This document shows positions 49,801 through 62,016 of a stretch of DNA of 64,000 nt, piece by piece. Each line of letters opens with the position of its first letter. Within the stretch, counting starts at the first letter, position 1. Source of the stretch: Anaeramoeba flamelloides (lineage: Eukaryota; Metamonada; Anaeramoebidae); contig JANTQA010000012.1 of the NCBI GenBank assembly GCA_027625915.1, forward strand, positions 16,702,501 through 16,766,500, in the 5' to 3' direction. Below the pieces are notes generated by a model. That model saw only the letters and a program-made list of their open reading frames with translations. It was not told the origin of the DNA and searched no databases. Both the position numbers and the translations under genes were made by a program.

Positions 49801-52431
49801 TCACCAAAACCAGACAAAAAAGAAAAAATAGATAAAGAAGACAAAACAGACAAATCACCAAAACCAGACAAAAAAGAAAAAAAAGAAAAAAAAGAGAAAA
49901 AAGAGAAAAAAGAGAAAAAAGTTAAAAAAAAAACCAAAAAGAAAAAAAAGCCACCTGTTAAAAAAAATAACTATGATTTGCTTGATCATATCAAATTAAT
50001 CTTTTTAATTCTTTCAAGAAATAATCCAAAATTCACTGTTGAATTCTTAATTAATAACTTGACCCAATTCCCAGAGGCACCAAAGAATATGCACGAATAC
50101 ATCCAATGGATAAATACTAAAAACGACGAAACCACACCTTATCACAACGCCTCCTTATTTGTATTAGATGAAATCATTTATGAAAACGATAAAGAAATCA
50201 TTCCTCATTTGCCAATTTTGATTCAACATTTGATCGTCTATGATTTGAATGTCGCAATCTTGAAAGAAGCCAAAGAAAATTTATTGTCATTTTTAATCAA
50301 TTCGCTGGGTATCAGATATTCAACAAACGAAGAAATATTCCTTGAGTCAGCACAGGTTTTATATAGAAACTATATTGATCCATGTACGCAATTGGTATTA
50401 AAGGAAAATCCAAAGTTAAAATTTATTAGCACCGATTCCTTGGAAAGGGTTAAAAAAGTCAAAGCAATCACAAATTTACCATTAAAAAATGGGCAAAGCC
50501 ATAAAAGTGATATTTCAATACCAGATCTCGATAATTTGCCCGATCTTGATCCACAGTCCCTACCGTTACCAGATATCCCAATGCCAGAAATTGACAACGA
50601 ATCCATCCCATTGCCCTTGCCTGAAACTGATCTCAACATCCCTCTCCCAGAAACAGAAATGGAAATGGAAATAGACGAATTTGATAAAGTCAAATATCCA
50701 TTTGAACATAGGGTCAATAATATTTCCAAAATCTTGATCAACTTTAACAAAGATTTATTTGATCAGTGGGGCCAAATTGCCTTGAATTGTGCAATTAAAA
50801 CCTCCTATGAAAACATTGCTATTAATTCCTTTAAGGCCTTTTATACCGTTCAACAGAAATATAACACCGATTTAATCAAAAATTTGACGACAATCACCAT
50901 TACTAGCCTCGATCAAAATATCAATATTTATAAAGTGCTAATCGACATTATTGAAAAGATCATCAAGTTGAAATCAAATACATTTAAGGGTCTTGATGAA
51001 TGGATCATTTTGGCTAATTTTAGTTCCTCGTTATTGTTTATCAACCAGAGCGAAATTTTCGAAAAGGGACTTCAATTTTTGAATTTAATTTTTAAAAAGA
51101 ATAAATCCAAAAAAACACAAATTGCTAGCGCAATGGTGGAAATATGGCAATACCAAATTACTAAACAAGATAGCTCGATCCTGAAAGATGCAAGAAAGGA
51201 CAAGGAAGCCAATTTAACTCCTGAACAGATTATCAATATTAATAAAAAGCAAAACGAAGATGACGACGATGACGAAGAAGACGACAAAGACGACGACGAA
51301 GAGAAAGATGATGAGAAAGATGACGACGAAGATGACGAAAAATCCCAGGAAGATGAAAAATCGGAAGAGAAGGAAAAGTCTGAGCAAGACGACGAAGACG
51401 AGGACAATGAAGATAGTGAAGAAGATAGCGATTCCGAAAAGGAAAAGAAAAAGAAAAAAAAAACAAGGAAAAGGGGCAAGAAAAAAAAGAAAAAAATGAA
51501 AAAAGGGAAAAGAAAGAAAAAAGAGGAAGAAGAAGAGCCAATGGAAATCATCAAAAGAATAAAACCTTCGCCACCAAAGGTAATACCTTTAATACAAGTC
51601 GATGAATTGCCGCAAATTAAACTTGGCGGAAGCACTTTGCCAATCGATCTCCAAATCATCAGAACCATTTTCAAGGGCTTCACTTTAGAGAATTTGATCA
51701 AGCCTACATTGGAATTAGTAATCAACTTGATTGAATCATTCAGCGATCAATTCAAAACGGGAAACAATTTCTTAATTTCGTCGATTCTCTTGATCATGGC
51801 CTCCAAGCATTTGACAATGGATCCTAAAGAGCAAAAGGAAGTTAGCCAATTATTAGCGAGATTATTAAATCTCAAATTAAATATCACCAAGCAAACAATA
51901 GCCACCTTCAAAAAGGTATTCGCATTCAAAGACGAAACACAATTCTTGAAACAATTCTTCCACGCATACAGCAAACTATTTGCAGGCCAACTCCAATTCT
52001 CCTTCGGAATCAACTCCCTACTCAATTTGTTGAAATTCTCGCAAACAGATAGCCCCAAATTAAAAACTATCTGGTTCAAAATGCTCATTTGGCTCTTCTC
52101 CAATTACGGACTCATATGGTCAAGCGCAGAATTCTTGAATATGCTAAATACCTGTAAATTTTATGGTTACGCAAAAGAAGCAGAGCTAAGCAAAATTGCT
52201 AACAAATGCTACTCCTTATTGGTCGTTTTCGCTAATGATATTAATTCAAAGAACTTCTCAAACTTTGTTACCAGTATACCAAATATAAAGCATTTGAGAA
52301 AATCTACAAAGAAGGTTGATAACTCACAAATAAGCGTTTTCTTATTAGCTGATATTCAAGAAATGAAATATAAAAACCAAGAAGTTTTTAAAAACGCTTT
52401 TAAAAATTTATTTAATTTTTTAATTAAATAA
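43810..52431 (+). CDS. FRY: Furry/Tao3/Mor2-type cell morphogenesis scaffold
   Basis: Three exons, 43810-43977, 44172-44553 and 45062-52431; phases 0 and 1 agree and give 2639 residues, within the 2200-3000 of Furry proteins. Furry proteins are HEAT-like scaffolds that act with NDR/LATS kinases and MOB in polarity and division. The N-terminal family block is clear across exons 2 and 3: a run like SSKCLIHLSRYDRHFETITH, then LFSEFL, LRPVPADITIKFLDNY and SSEVRREEVCKTLVIIF (~185-270), and later FQEIDIIAEIFVTISVKNLG. Large insertions are lysine/aspartate/glutamate-rich: K-rich ~700, acid/K ~1100, SGSGSG then KSPKPDKKEK ~1620-1820, D/E then K-rich ~2250-2350. Exon 1 codes MSESSTTSELMVENLIEQIG. No ATG opens the long exon; its frame is open back to the acceptor. 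Introns are 194 and 508 bases. Stop TAA. Family call rests on remembered motifs; good but not certain. Confidence 0.82.
49390..49950 (+). repeat. Low-complexity coding repeats inside the Furry-type gene
   Basis: Codes Ser-Gly dipeptides (GGATCAGGATCAGGATCA), then Lys/Glu runs and three units of KSPKPDK(K)EK with IDKEDK spacers, then KEKKEKKEKK. Reverse-strand frames here are shadows. Such tracts expand and contract by slippage and are probably disordered linkers between HEAT-like regions. Confidence 0.85.
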
Positions 52432-53029
52432 TTTTTTGTTTTTTATTTTGACTTTTATTTATTTTTTTTATTTGATTTATTTTTAAATTTCTTTTTCTTT
52501 TTCTTTTTATATTTTCTATAACTTATATTCATTTTCATTTTCTTTTAATTAATTTTTTTTTTTTTTTTTTAGAAATATAATTTCTAAATAGGAATTAATG
52601 GTTGTCAAAAATCATTGATTTTTCGTTACTTAACTTTATTAAATAAACAATGTTTCCCAATATGAAATCGCTTTTTTTAATTTTTTTTTATTAACTATTT
52701 TTTTTTTTTTTTATTTTTTTAATTCAGGAAATAATATAAACCATTTACACAAGATGTTAGCAGCTTGAAAATCATTCCTACTTTTCTCAATATTTGGTAT
52801 TGATCTATCAAATATTCCCCAAAATAGCCGAAAATCGAAAATACCCATAACTTTTTTTTAACAAATAAAAAAAACACTTTTTGAACAACCTCTAAGAAAA
52901 TTTCGTGGAAATATACTCTGTTTAATGATAAAATTGGAATTTTATTTTCAAATATTTTTTTGCTGAAAAAATACAAAAGGTGAAAAAATGTAAATATTTG
53001 AAGGAATAGTATTCAACCCATTTTGTGAG

Positions 53030-53580
53030 AAAATGAATTGATATCCTAGATGACTGTAACATTTCTGATCATTGCTAAATGATATGTAATAAGGAGAGTA
53101 AATATCTTTCTAAATAAAATTTCTAATTGTGTATCATTACTCATAATTTGGCAATCTTAATTGCAATCCGAAAATAACCGAGTAATATCTAATTGTACAC
53201 AAACATACCCTACCCTACCCAAACTTGATTTAACTTCCCATTCCTTAAGAGAGATTGGTACAACCTAAACCAAAAAACACATGTGTCTACCAATCCCAAC
53301 ACTCTCTATACCAAATCTAAACATAAGTCTTTATACAACTTAAACACACTCTAACATACTTAAATATACTCAAAAGATAAAAAAAAAAAAACTTTTGAGA
53401 GGTTTCAAAGTTGACAATTCAAAAAAAATATTTTATTTATATTAAATTGTTATTTCACTGTTAAAAATTATCTCTGAACACTATGGTATCTTAAAAGTTA
53501 CTCATAAGGTGTTTACAAGTGTTTTAACGAATTTTCGAGGAGTTTCGATTTTTGGGTTTTTTACAGGAATATTTTCAAAC
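53030..53580 (-). repeat. Dispersed repeat, copy 2 (C-richer on this strand)
   Basis: Reverse-complement match of about 23890-24480. On this strand it shows C-rich words such as CATACCCTACCCTACCC near 53204-53220. These look telomere-like but are only a short run within the repeat. Ends approximate. Confidence 0.5.
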
Positions 53581-53750
53581 CCCTTTGTTATTAATTGAAT
53601 ATTCAATTAAATCATTTTTTAGCTGTTTTGTACTCTGTTCAGTGTTGTTTTTTATTTTTTATATTTACTAATTTACAAGATAATTTGCGTACTGCAAAAC
53701 AAAAATAAATAAATGAATATTATAAGTGTTATATTGTTTCTAATAATAAA

Positions 53751-54322
53751 TGTCCCTACGATCTAAAAAACACTGAAAATGGAAAACTGATCAAATACTT
53801 TCCATTAATACAATTAAAAAAACAAAATGAAAAAATAAAAATAAATAAATTTTCAATTTAACACTTTCTTGAAAACATTTTTTGCCAAAATCATAAATTC
53901 ACACTTGAAATTATGTATATTTTTAGATTCACTATCTTATTTTAACCCATTTACTAAAATAAATTCTAAATTATGGGAATTTTCTTTTCACAAAAGGGAC
54001 TAATTTGGTCTTCAAATGTTTTTTTTTAGTTTTAAATGCTAAAATTAAGAAAAAGTTAAACTACAAGGATGAACTTTCTGAAAAAGCATTCTAATTTAAT
54101 ATATTAACTTATTCTTTGATTTCAAACTTTTCCCAACCCCAATTTTTCAAAAAAAACAAAAAAAAGTGTACAGTAATTCCAAAAAATATTTTTGATATTC
54201 AAAAGTTGAGAGTGTTTTTTATTCTAAAAAAATTTATACCAGTGCTTCATTGAATTAAGTTATAAACTTAATTTCGAAAAATATTAATCAGAAAAAAATA
54301 GTGCTTAATTTTATTAAGGACA
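53751..54322 (+). mobile_element. 572-bp terminal-inverted-repeat element, copy 2
   Basis: Begins TGTCCCTACGATCT and ends ATTAAGGACA. It is the inverted counterpart of 35469-36040, with exactly equal length despite many substitutions. This indicates two old independent insertions without internal gain or loss overall. No coding frame. Confidence 0.72.
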
Positions 54323-55439
54323 TATAATAGAAAATATAAACCAATTTAGAAATAATTTAGAGTAGGTTGAATATTTTTTCATAATGGAAAAAATCATAAT
54401 AAACTAAAATAAAAAAAAATGAAAACAAAAAGAGTAATAATATTAATAGATAAAAAACAATAATATGAAGAAAATAAAAAAATATGAAAGTTTTCCATCA
54501 AACTTTACTTGGTATATTTAATAAATAAATTCACGACATGCTATATAAATGTTTATTTAATTTTTTTTTATCTTTTTTATTTTTTAAAATATTTTCTATT
54601 TAATCTAACTTTTGTTAACTCTTTAAACAATTTTTGTTAAAATATATTTAGCCATTAATTAAAAAATATACTATTTTTATTTTTCTACTGGTTTAATTCA
54701 ACCATGGTAAAACTGCTGAATAAATTTGAAAATAATTTTATTTATAAAAATATTTTTTGAATTGGTATGGTATATTGTTTTTGTTTTTACATTTACAGAC
54801 ACTTTAAAGATGAAATGGCTAGAAATAAATATAAAAACACAAATATATAAACATATAAGAATTTATTTTTGAATATATAGTTTAAAATTGAAAAAAAAAA
54901 TGGTGATAATTCTTTTTTTTTTCATCAATATTTAGTTTGAAAATAAAGTACTAATGTTTATAATATTATTAATGAATCACATTGGTTTAATAGACATTAA
55001 AAAAGTATAAATTCAACAAGACACTTCTTATGACATTTATCTTTCCCGTTTAATCATCATCGCATATACGTATTAAAGTAATTTTGATTATTTAAGTTTG
55101 TATTATTAGTTAAAAATTGTGTTATACATAATAAAAAAATTTCACACTTTTTTCATTTTAAATATTTTTTTTTAAAAATTTTATGATTTTTATTCCCTCG
55201 TTATTATTAAATTATTTTTTTTTTATTATTATTTTTAATCTTGTAATATTTACAATTCATAGAATCAAGAGTAGAATTTGGAAATAATACTAGTCGAATA
55301 ATATCATATATCAAATATTTACTATTTAATAAATAGGAAATTTTGAAATTTTTTGAATAAATAAAAAATAAATGCTTTAACAATGCTAAATGTAAGATAT
55401 ATTGAAAAAAAATATTTATTTATTTTTCCGAAAAACAAA

Positions 55440-56030
55440 AAAAATATAAGAAATATAAAGCCCATTCAAAAAATTTGTACACACCCAAGATCTAAAATTT
55501 TATATATATAAAAAAAAACAACTTTATTTTATTTTCACAAACCTAATATTAAACAACAGTTAAGTAACTGTGTATTAATATTTTGATAATTATTCAAGTT
55601 TGAACAAATAAAAATAAACATCAAACACAAAAATCAAAAATGATGTTTCCAAAATAATAAAACTAACATATTAAAAAATTATATTTGAAAATTTTTTGAA
55701 AATTCACCAATGATTATGGATCGATCAAACAATAAGATACTATCAATCAATTTTATGTGATTTTAAAGAATTAAAAAACTCAATTTTAACTTTTATATCA
55801 AAAATTGAGGAAAAAAAAAAACAATTCACAGGAAATAGATTAGGTAACAGGGAAAAACTTAATAAAAACATAGGAGAAAAGATAACAAATGAAATTGTTT
55901 GTAAAAACAATATTATTTCCAAATTGAATGTAAATGGTGATATTGTTCTTTTTAAAGTGTTAAAATGGTGTCTAAATTTCTAGAATATGGTTTAGAATTT
56001 ATAAAACATCCCAATACAAACGGCAAAATC
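55440..56030 (+). repeat. Diverged segmental repeat, right copy
   Basis: Same-orientation match to about 1745-2575, without the MITE. At the place matching MITE copy 3 it reads ATTAAAAAATTATATTTG, an apparent pre-insertion site. Termini not identified. Confidence 0.6.
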
Positions 56031-58089
56031 AAATTATACATATTTTCTGTATCATGAGGAGTTTAAAAAATAAATAGATCTTATTAAAAATTTATTTTTT
56101 TTTTGAAAAGGTGTATGATTAAAGTATTGGTTTACTTTGTAAAAAATTATTAGATCTGATAAATTCTTTTTTATAACCAATTTTTTGGATAATTATATCG
56201 AAACAGAAGATCACCCTGAAACAAATAATAAAATAAACTTATAATGAATTCGACCTACATCATTTTAATATATGCCTAACTACATTCTAGTCTACAATTC
56301 TGGAATTATCAACCACTTTTAAGGGATCTATCAACTTGAAAAAAAAAATCATTTTTACAACTGTTATTTACATCACATTGAAAAAAAAATCAAAAAATTT
56401 TTCTTTAAAAACTTATTTAATCAACAAATAGTTGGGTATTATTGGTGTTTGTTTTCTCTTCTCTATATTTTTTACATTATTTTACTAATTAACAAATATT
56501 TTTGGTTAGTAGGGTTTAATTAGGCAATTTTCAACAAATAAATGAATTTTTTTATTTCAATTTTAAGCAAAATTTTATTAATTATCATAAGAAAAAGTTG
56601 AAATTTTTAAGAAAAGAACACCAAGTACACTGATAAAAAATATATACTATGAAATAGGTTTTTATATTTAAAATTTTATTTATAGGTGAAATGTAAAATT
56701 ACTAAAAATATTGAAATTTCTGTAATAGATCTAAAAAAAAAAAATTAAAGCTTCATTTTCATTCTATTTCTTTAACAGCTAGAGTTTTCAACGAAACAGA
56801 TTGCATTTTTTATAATTTATTTTGATTAATTGTTTTGTGTTTTTTTATTTACTTTACTTCTACATTAAATGAACAAAAAACCTGAAACAAAAATTAGATT
56901 TCATAATTGTAAAATTGGATAATTATCTGAAATTTTATACGTTTAAAAAATAAAGACCAATATTGATTAATAATCGAAAATTTAAATAAGTTAGAAAAAA
57001 ACATAAAACAATTTTTTCAGAGAAAAAAATAAAAACTTTCAAAACAAAAAAATGCATAAAAATTATTTTCAAAGATTTTGTATTAAAATATACTCCTTTT
57101 ATGATTATTGAAAGTGAATCATCATACTATTGGGATAAAATAGAATTTTTTCATTATTAAAAGGAAAGTATACCTAACACGCCTTTTAAAAGGGATTATT
57201 TTTATAATTTATTTAAATATATCAATTCAATTTAAAAAATACAATATTGTTTTTATCTTTATGCTATTAAACAATTGCTTTAATAAATTTCAGATTAAAA
57301 TATAATTTTTATTTCTATTAATTGTTATGACAAACCCTTTAAATGTCAATAGAATCAATATTTGGATATTAAAAATTCCATTATGAATATCTTTTTTTTT
57401 TTTTTTCAAAAACAGGCTAATTTGAACCCATTGAGAAATTGTTAAGTTTTTAAATACATTCAACCATTTGGGTAAAAAAGAAAAAAGGAAAAAAAAAGTT
57501 CAACCTGATTTTTAATTGGAAACCTTAATCAAACCTGAAAACAAAAAGTTAAGTAAAATAAAAATAGAAATATATTAACTTTAATGTGTAATGCAATAAA
57601 AACTAAATTTAATAATAAATGGCCCGATTTTTTTTTTATTTTTTTTTTTTTAACTATTTGTTATTTTATTTTTTGAAGAAAAGCAAATATTTCTCAAATA
57701 TAGAACTGGATATTAAAATAGATTTTTTCAATATTATAATAGATAACTTCAATTTATCAAAATTTGATTTTTAATGGGATAATAATTTTGAAATGGAGTC
57801 TATTATTTCCAATTGAATCAGAAAAAACAATTTAAATTTACTTTAGTTCTCAAGATAGGTGATAAGTTGCTTTGGAGATCTCAAAAGAGCAATTTTTCAA
57901 ATAAATTTTTAAAAAACATTATCAAAAGAAAAACCCTAGATCAAATGGAAAAATTAGAAAAATAATTATTATGTTAGATCTTCCATTTTGTCATTAATCA
58001 TTTCTATATTCTTTAATTATACAGCAATCTTTTGATTTTCAGTAAGGGTTCAAAATTAAAAACATTGTTAAGCCTTTTGTCCCGTTTCA

Positions 58090-58340
58090 CTTTTTTTCCA
58101 CAATGTTTTGACTATTTGTTGTAAAAGAAAAAGATCAAAATTTTCATTTCAACTTTCCAAAATAATCACACTCCAAGAATTAAAACGAACCAACAAAGTC
58201 GCCAATTCTTTAAGAGAAAATGAATAATTTAAAGCTTTTTTTGTAGGGATAAAAAAAAAGGTAATTTTACAGGATTTTTAAAACCTAACCTTTGAAAGCT
58301 GGATGAAAATTTTGTTCTATTAAATCTACAACAAATATTA
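58090..58340 (+). repeat. Dispersed repeat shared with 16390-16640
   Basis: Shares the GATCAAAATTTTCATT...CAACTTTCCAAAATAATCAC block and a later GAAAGCTGGATGAAAATTTTG block with the giant-intron copy. Lies about 350 bases upstream of the 5S gene. Class unknown. Confidence 0.55.
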
Positions 58341-58691
58341 TTGTGTTTAATCCACCATTTTGTTTATGAACCATTTATTTTTTCCTTTTATTCATTAATT
58401 TTACTATTCTGTTTTGTTTTATAATCCTTTATTGTTTCCAATTAAAAATCATCTTGAACTTTTTTTTCCTTTTTTCTTTTTTTCCCAAATTGTCATACCA
58501 ACAACTTTTTTTGAATTTAAAGTATGGCAGATGGACTCATAAACTGTAATAGAAGAGATATTTTTTGAACAAAAAGGAAGGAGATTAATAAATAAACACT
58601 TTTTTTGTAAAAAAACTGGTAACTCTGAAGAGGATAAAAAAGCAATTGGACATTCGGTTAATTTATGTTGTTCAAAACTTTAAAAAATTTT

Positions 58692-58812
58692 GTATTCGGC
58701 CATACCCAATTTAATAATCCTGGACACATTCCGAACCCAGAAGATCAACGAATTGAGGGCTAAGCTAGTTAGTGAGATGGGGAACCTCTCGCGAACACTT
58801 GGTGCTGAATAC
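58692..58812 (+). rRNA. 5S rRNA: 5S ribosomal RNA
   Basis: 121 bases. The ends pair as helix I (GTATTCGGC with GTGCTGAATAC). It has the conserved order of eukaryotic 5S: GGCCATACC near the 5' end, a CCGAACCC segment (loop C region), GAAGATCAA, GGGCTAAGC, AGTTAGTGAGATGGGGAACC (the GGTTAGTA...GATGGGNGACC region) and CTTGGTGCTG before the 3' strand. A run of seven T follows directly. It would be made by RNA polymerase III from internal A, IE and C elements and enter the large ribosomal subunit. A single copy, unlinked to other rRNA genes here. Ends are set by the helix I pairing and could shift by one base. Confidence 0.93.
58761..58790 (+). promoter_or_regulatory. Internal control region of the 5S gene (A box/intermediate element)
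   Basis: TAAGCTAGTTAGTGAGATGG lies where the TFIIIA/TFIIIC-bound A box and intermediate element sit in eukaryotic 5S genes. Assigned by position within the RNA, not by an independent motif score. Confidence 0.55.
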
Positions 58813-58819
58813 TTTTTTT
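58813..58819 (+). terminator. Pol III terminator of the 5S gene (T7)
   Basis: Seven T on the coding strand start immediately after the last helix I base, the standard RNA polymerase III stop. Confidence 0.85.
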
Positions 58820-59541
58820 CAAATAGGAGGTAATTTTGTTGAATACTCCTCGCTTAAATTACAATAAAAAAAAAACTTTAAAAGATTTTCATTTGAGAAC
58901 TTTACATGAATTTGATTTGTTATTAAAACGCCACGTTTGTTATTTGTTGTGTTTTTTCAACCTATTCTTTGAGATTGTTGTTATTGGAATGTCAAAAAAA
59001 AACCTTTTTTATTAATTCTTCAAATGAAGATTCCAAAAATCAAATTCCCTTTGAAAAATAAACATTCCAGTTTTTGTAATTTAGAAAATACTGAGTCATT
59101 AGAATAACAAAAAAAAAACAAGACAATCAAAAAGAATTTTAACGTTTTACTTGAGTTTTTTGACTGCTTAATTGTTTCCGATTTAAAAAACTTACGAATA
59201 ATTGTGACACTAAAATGGGTTTTATATTGTAATTTAAAATACCAACCTTCAAAAAACAATTCCCTTTCAAAATTACCATTTTTTTACTTTTTTTTGAAAG
59301 TTAATTTTTATTTATTTTTCAATGACAAATAACAATACTGGTATTTATTCCCAACAACATATTTCTTTCTTTCTTTCTTATTTAAATCTTTATTTTCACT
59401 CACTTAAAAATCGAACTGTTGTATTCATTCATTTGATCGATCTTTCTTTCACACATAAAACCACTCCTAATCACATTCAATAAAAATAAAAAAATAAAAA
59501 AAAAAAAAATTAAAAAAAAAAAAGCATTTCAATCACAAGAT
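58820..59541. other. Spacer and leader between 5S and the next gene
   Basis: A/T-rich. TTTCTTTCTTTCTTAT near 59363 and A-runs near 59485-59523 precede the ATG at 59542. No motif assigned. A minus-strand frame at 59020-59259 has no recognisable content. Confidence 0.6.
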
Positions 59542-59674
59542 ATGAGTAATTACCAACCACAAACAAACAAAAGTTTGACCTCACAACTTCCAATTACTGT
59601 TGGGAATACTAATAATTCTTTCCAAAATTATGAATCAGATCAATATCAACAAAAACAAGTTTCCTATAGTCAAG
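59542..59674 (+). CDS. First exon of an unidentified Gln/Asn/Ser-rich protein (partial)
   Basis: The ATG follows an A-rich leader like those of the other genes. It codes MSNYQPQTNKSLTSQLPITV, then GNTNNSFQNYESDQYQQKQV and SYSQ. It ends at CAAG|GTATTT, a plausible donor in phase 1. Composition is coding-like and distinct from the flanks. One possible second exon is 59908-59945 (after CCCCATAG), which would finish a 56-residue protein ending in TAA. Equally, the next exon may lie beyond a long intron, as in the flippase gene. No family recognised; the polar Gln/Asn-rich start suggests a disordered tail. Confidence 0.5.
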
Positions 59675-60247
59675 GTATTTTTCTGAAATAAAAAAAAAAA
59701 AAAAAAACGAAAAAAACAAAAAAAAAACAAAAAAACAAAAGAAAAAAAATATTTTACTTTTTTTAGAATAACAAAACAAAAATTAATTGTCAAAAGGAAA
59801 TTTATTCAAATAGTTTGACAGCCTTTGTTTTTACTTTCATAAAAGAACAATTTTAATTTCAATTTTTACTTATTTTTGTTCAAATTCACATTTATTTCAC
59901 CCCATAGTTTTCACAAAGAGCAAAAATACGAATAACATCATTTAATTGGATTTCCTCTCTTTGCTCTTTGACTTTGTTTTTTAAATTTGGATTCATTTGG
60001 AACTTTTTTCTATTTTGTAATCAAAAATTTCATCAAAATTATTTTTTATCTCATTTGGTAAAAAGATGAATAACACATTAAACCGAGAGTTAACACAGAG
60101 TTTTGTAATTTCCATGAACAATCCAAATGTGAAACTTTCATGTGCTGTTCATTTACAATGAAATAATTTTTTTTTTTAAGTTTCAAAACTATATTTGATG
60201 AAAAAGAAATCAAAACAATTTTATTTGAAAGTTGAATGAAAATTTTT

Positions 60248-60426
60248 TTAAGGGACTAGTCTCTATTATTTTTTTTTTGGAACAATTTCTAAATAAGGGT
60301 TCCTTATCTAGAAATATGTTTAATATTGAAAATAAACAGAGTTTTCAAATCTAAGTAATTGCCAAAAAATTTTCTCAATATCTATTAAATTTAGCGAAAA
60401 AAATTGAACAGAGATTAGTCCCTTAA
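60248..60426. mobile_element. Short TTAA-flanked MITE (element S)
   Basis: 179 bases from TTAAGGGACTAGTCTC to GAGATTAGTCCCTTAA. The ends are inverted over ~16 bases and resemble those of P, Q and R. It abuts P copy 2 and shares a TTAA with it. No coding capacity. Confidence 0.72.
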
Positions 60427-61548
60427 AGGGATTAGTATTTCTACGAGAACAGGGCAAAATTTTAAAATATTTAATTGGTGAGATTCTCAACTTACAAATT
60501 TTGTAGATACCAAGTGTCAAAAATTCTGATCGACTAAGAAACCCAGAAGAGAATATTTTTATCAGTGAGGATCAAATTTTTTTTTCCATTTTTTCTGAAA
60601 AAAGAAAACTATTAAATTCTTTTTTTTTCTCACAATTTATCAATTATTTACACTGTTTATTCCCATTTTCATCATTATTATACAATGTAAATTCTTTATT
60701 ACCAGGAATATTAATAAAAGAATTATTTTTCTTTTAAGAGATAATTCTTTTGGTTAACTAAAAAATTGATTTATTCAACGGATTGAAAAATAACTATATT
60801 GCTTTAAGAAGGGTAGTTATAATCATTAAAGTTTTTAAGTCATTTACGAATTTTAAATTGATATTATGTTTTTGTTCTAAGATGAAATTTGATTTTTCAA
60901 AATAAAATTATCTTGAAGATATTTGGGAATTTTGTAATTTTATCCTCAAAATCCAAAATCAATTTTTTTATTTCCTAAAAATCATTTAAATTGTTAGAAA
61001 AGATTCTTATCAATAAGACCAAACAAATTTTCAAAATTCTAATTTTTTTTTTTTTTTTTTTTATTGTATTTTAACAGAAAACGAATTTTTAAGACTTTAA
61101 AGAATAAAAAATTTTTTTTAGCTTAATAGATCTCAATATTCTCAACACACATTTGGTAAACTTTCTATAAAATATTCATTTCTTAAATCACCTATGCTTC
61201 AATTAGTTTTATTGGCTGAGATTTGAATTGAAATATTAATCAAAGAAAAAGAAACCAAAAAAAAAATTTTTCTTTCAAAATCAAGACTTTCCAACATAAA
61301 ACGAAAAATATTTTTCGCCATTTTCAAAAATTAACTTAATTGCTCATAAATATAATATGGTTATTTTTTTTCCTTTTATATCGGAATTATGTGAATTTTT
61401 GATTTCAAAAAAGGGATTCAAATTAATAAATTGTTGAGATGAGGTTAATTCGTCCATTTCATAAGCCGAAACACTAATTTCAAAAAAATTTTTTTTTAAG
61501 GATCTAAACAAGATTTCATTTTATTTTTAAAAAGTACTAACCCCTTAA
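60423..61548 (+). mobile_element. TTAA-flanked element P, copy 2
   Basis: 1126 bases from TTAAAGGGATTAGTATTT to AAGTACTAACCCCTTAA. Reverse-complement match of 29882-30989 along its whole length, with many small gaps, so both are old. No protein frame. Left end has one extra A relative to the right. Confidence 0.72.
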
Positions 61549-62016
61549 AGTTATTTTTCAACGAATAGTATGCTAAAATTAAGATTATTGATATTTACCA
61601 ATTTGGTTTTTATAAACTTAATATTATTACCAAAATTTATAAATTTAATTCTTAAAACAATAATAATTAAAAAAACAAAATTAGCCAGCAACCTAAATAT
61701 TAACCTATCAATATGAGTTTTAATCCAAAAAAAAAAGAAACGAAAAAAAAACATTAGTTTTGTACTTCTCCTTTAGTGAAAAAAATAAAAAATTGATAAG
61801 ACCATTTAGTAAATCAAATAATTTTATTAATTGGAATAGAACAGTATTAGAAAATAAGTTCAAAAATTTCACCCATTTTAGAATTGAAATCTTCGAATTC
61901 TTTTTGAAATAAAAATTGAGTTTTTGGGATCTATAAGTTTTAATTTTGTTAAATTAATGACTTAAATAAATCGTAAAAAATTTTTATATCTGTGAAATCT
62001 CAAAGTTTCACTAGTT

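Larger units (their letters stand above)
52432..58691. other. Intergenic region of diverged repeats
   Basis: No protein gene recognised. It contains the G-richer repeat (53030-53580, inverted relative to 23890-24480), the second 572-bp element (53751-54322), the right segmental copy (55440-56030) and the repeat at 58090-58340 shared with the giant intron. Between these only A/T-rich sequence is seen. Confidence 0.65.

Noticed and set aside
46509-51725. Several minus-strand frames of 60-250 codons across the Furry-type gene
   Set aside because: They are shadows of Lys/Glu/Ser-rich coding on the plus strand and read as Phe/Leu/Ser-rich runs with no family.
53204-53220. CCCTACCCTACCC, resembling a telomere repeat
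   Set aside because: Only about three units, inside a dispersed repeat whose other copy (24.1 kb, inverted) lacks the regular run.
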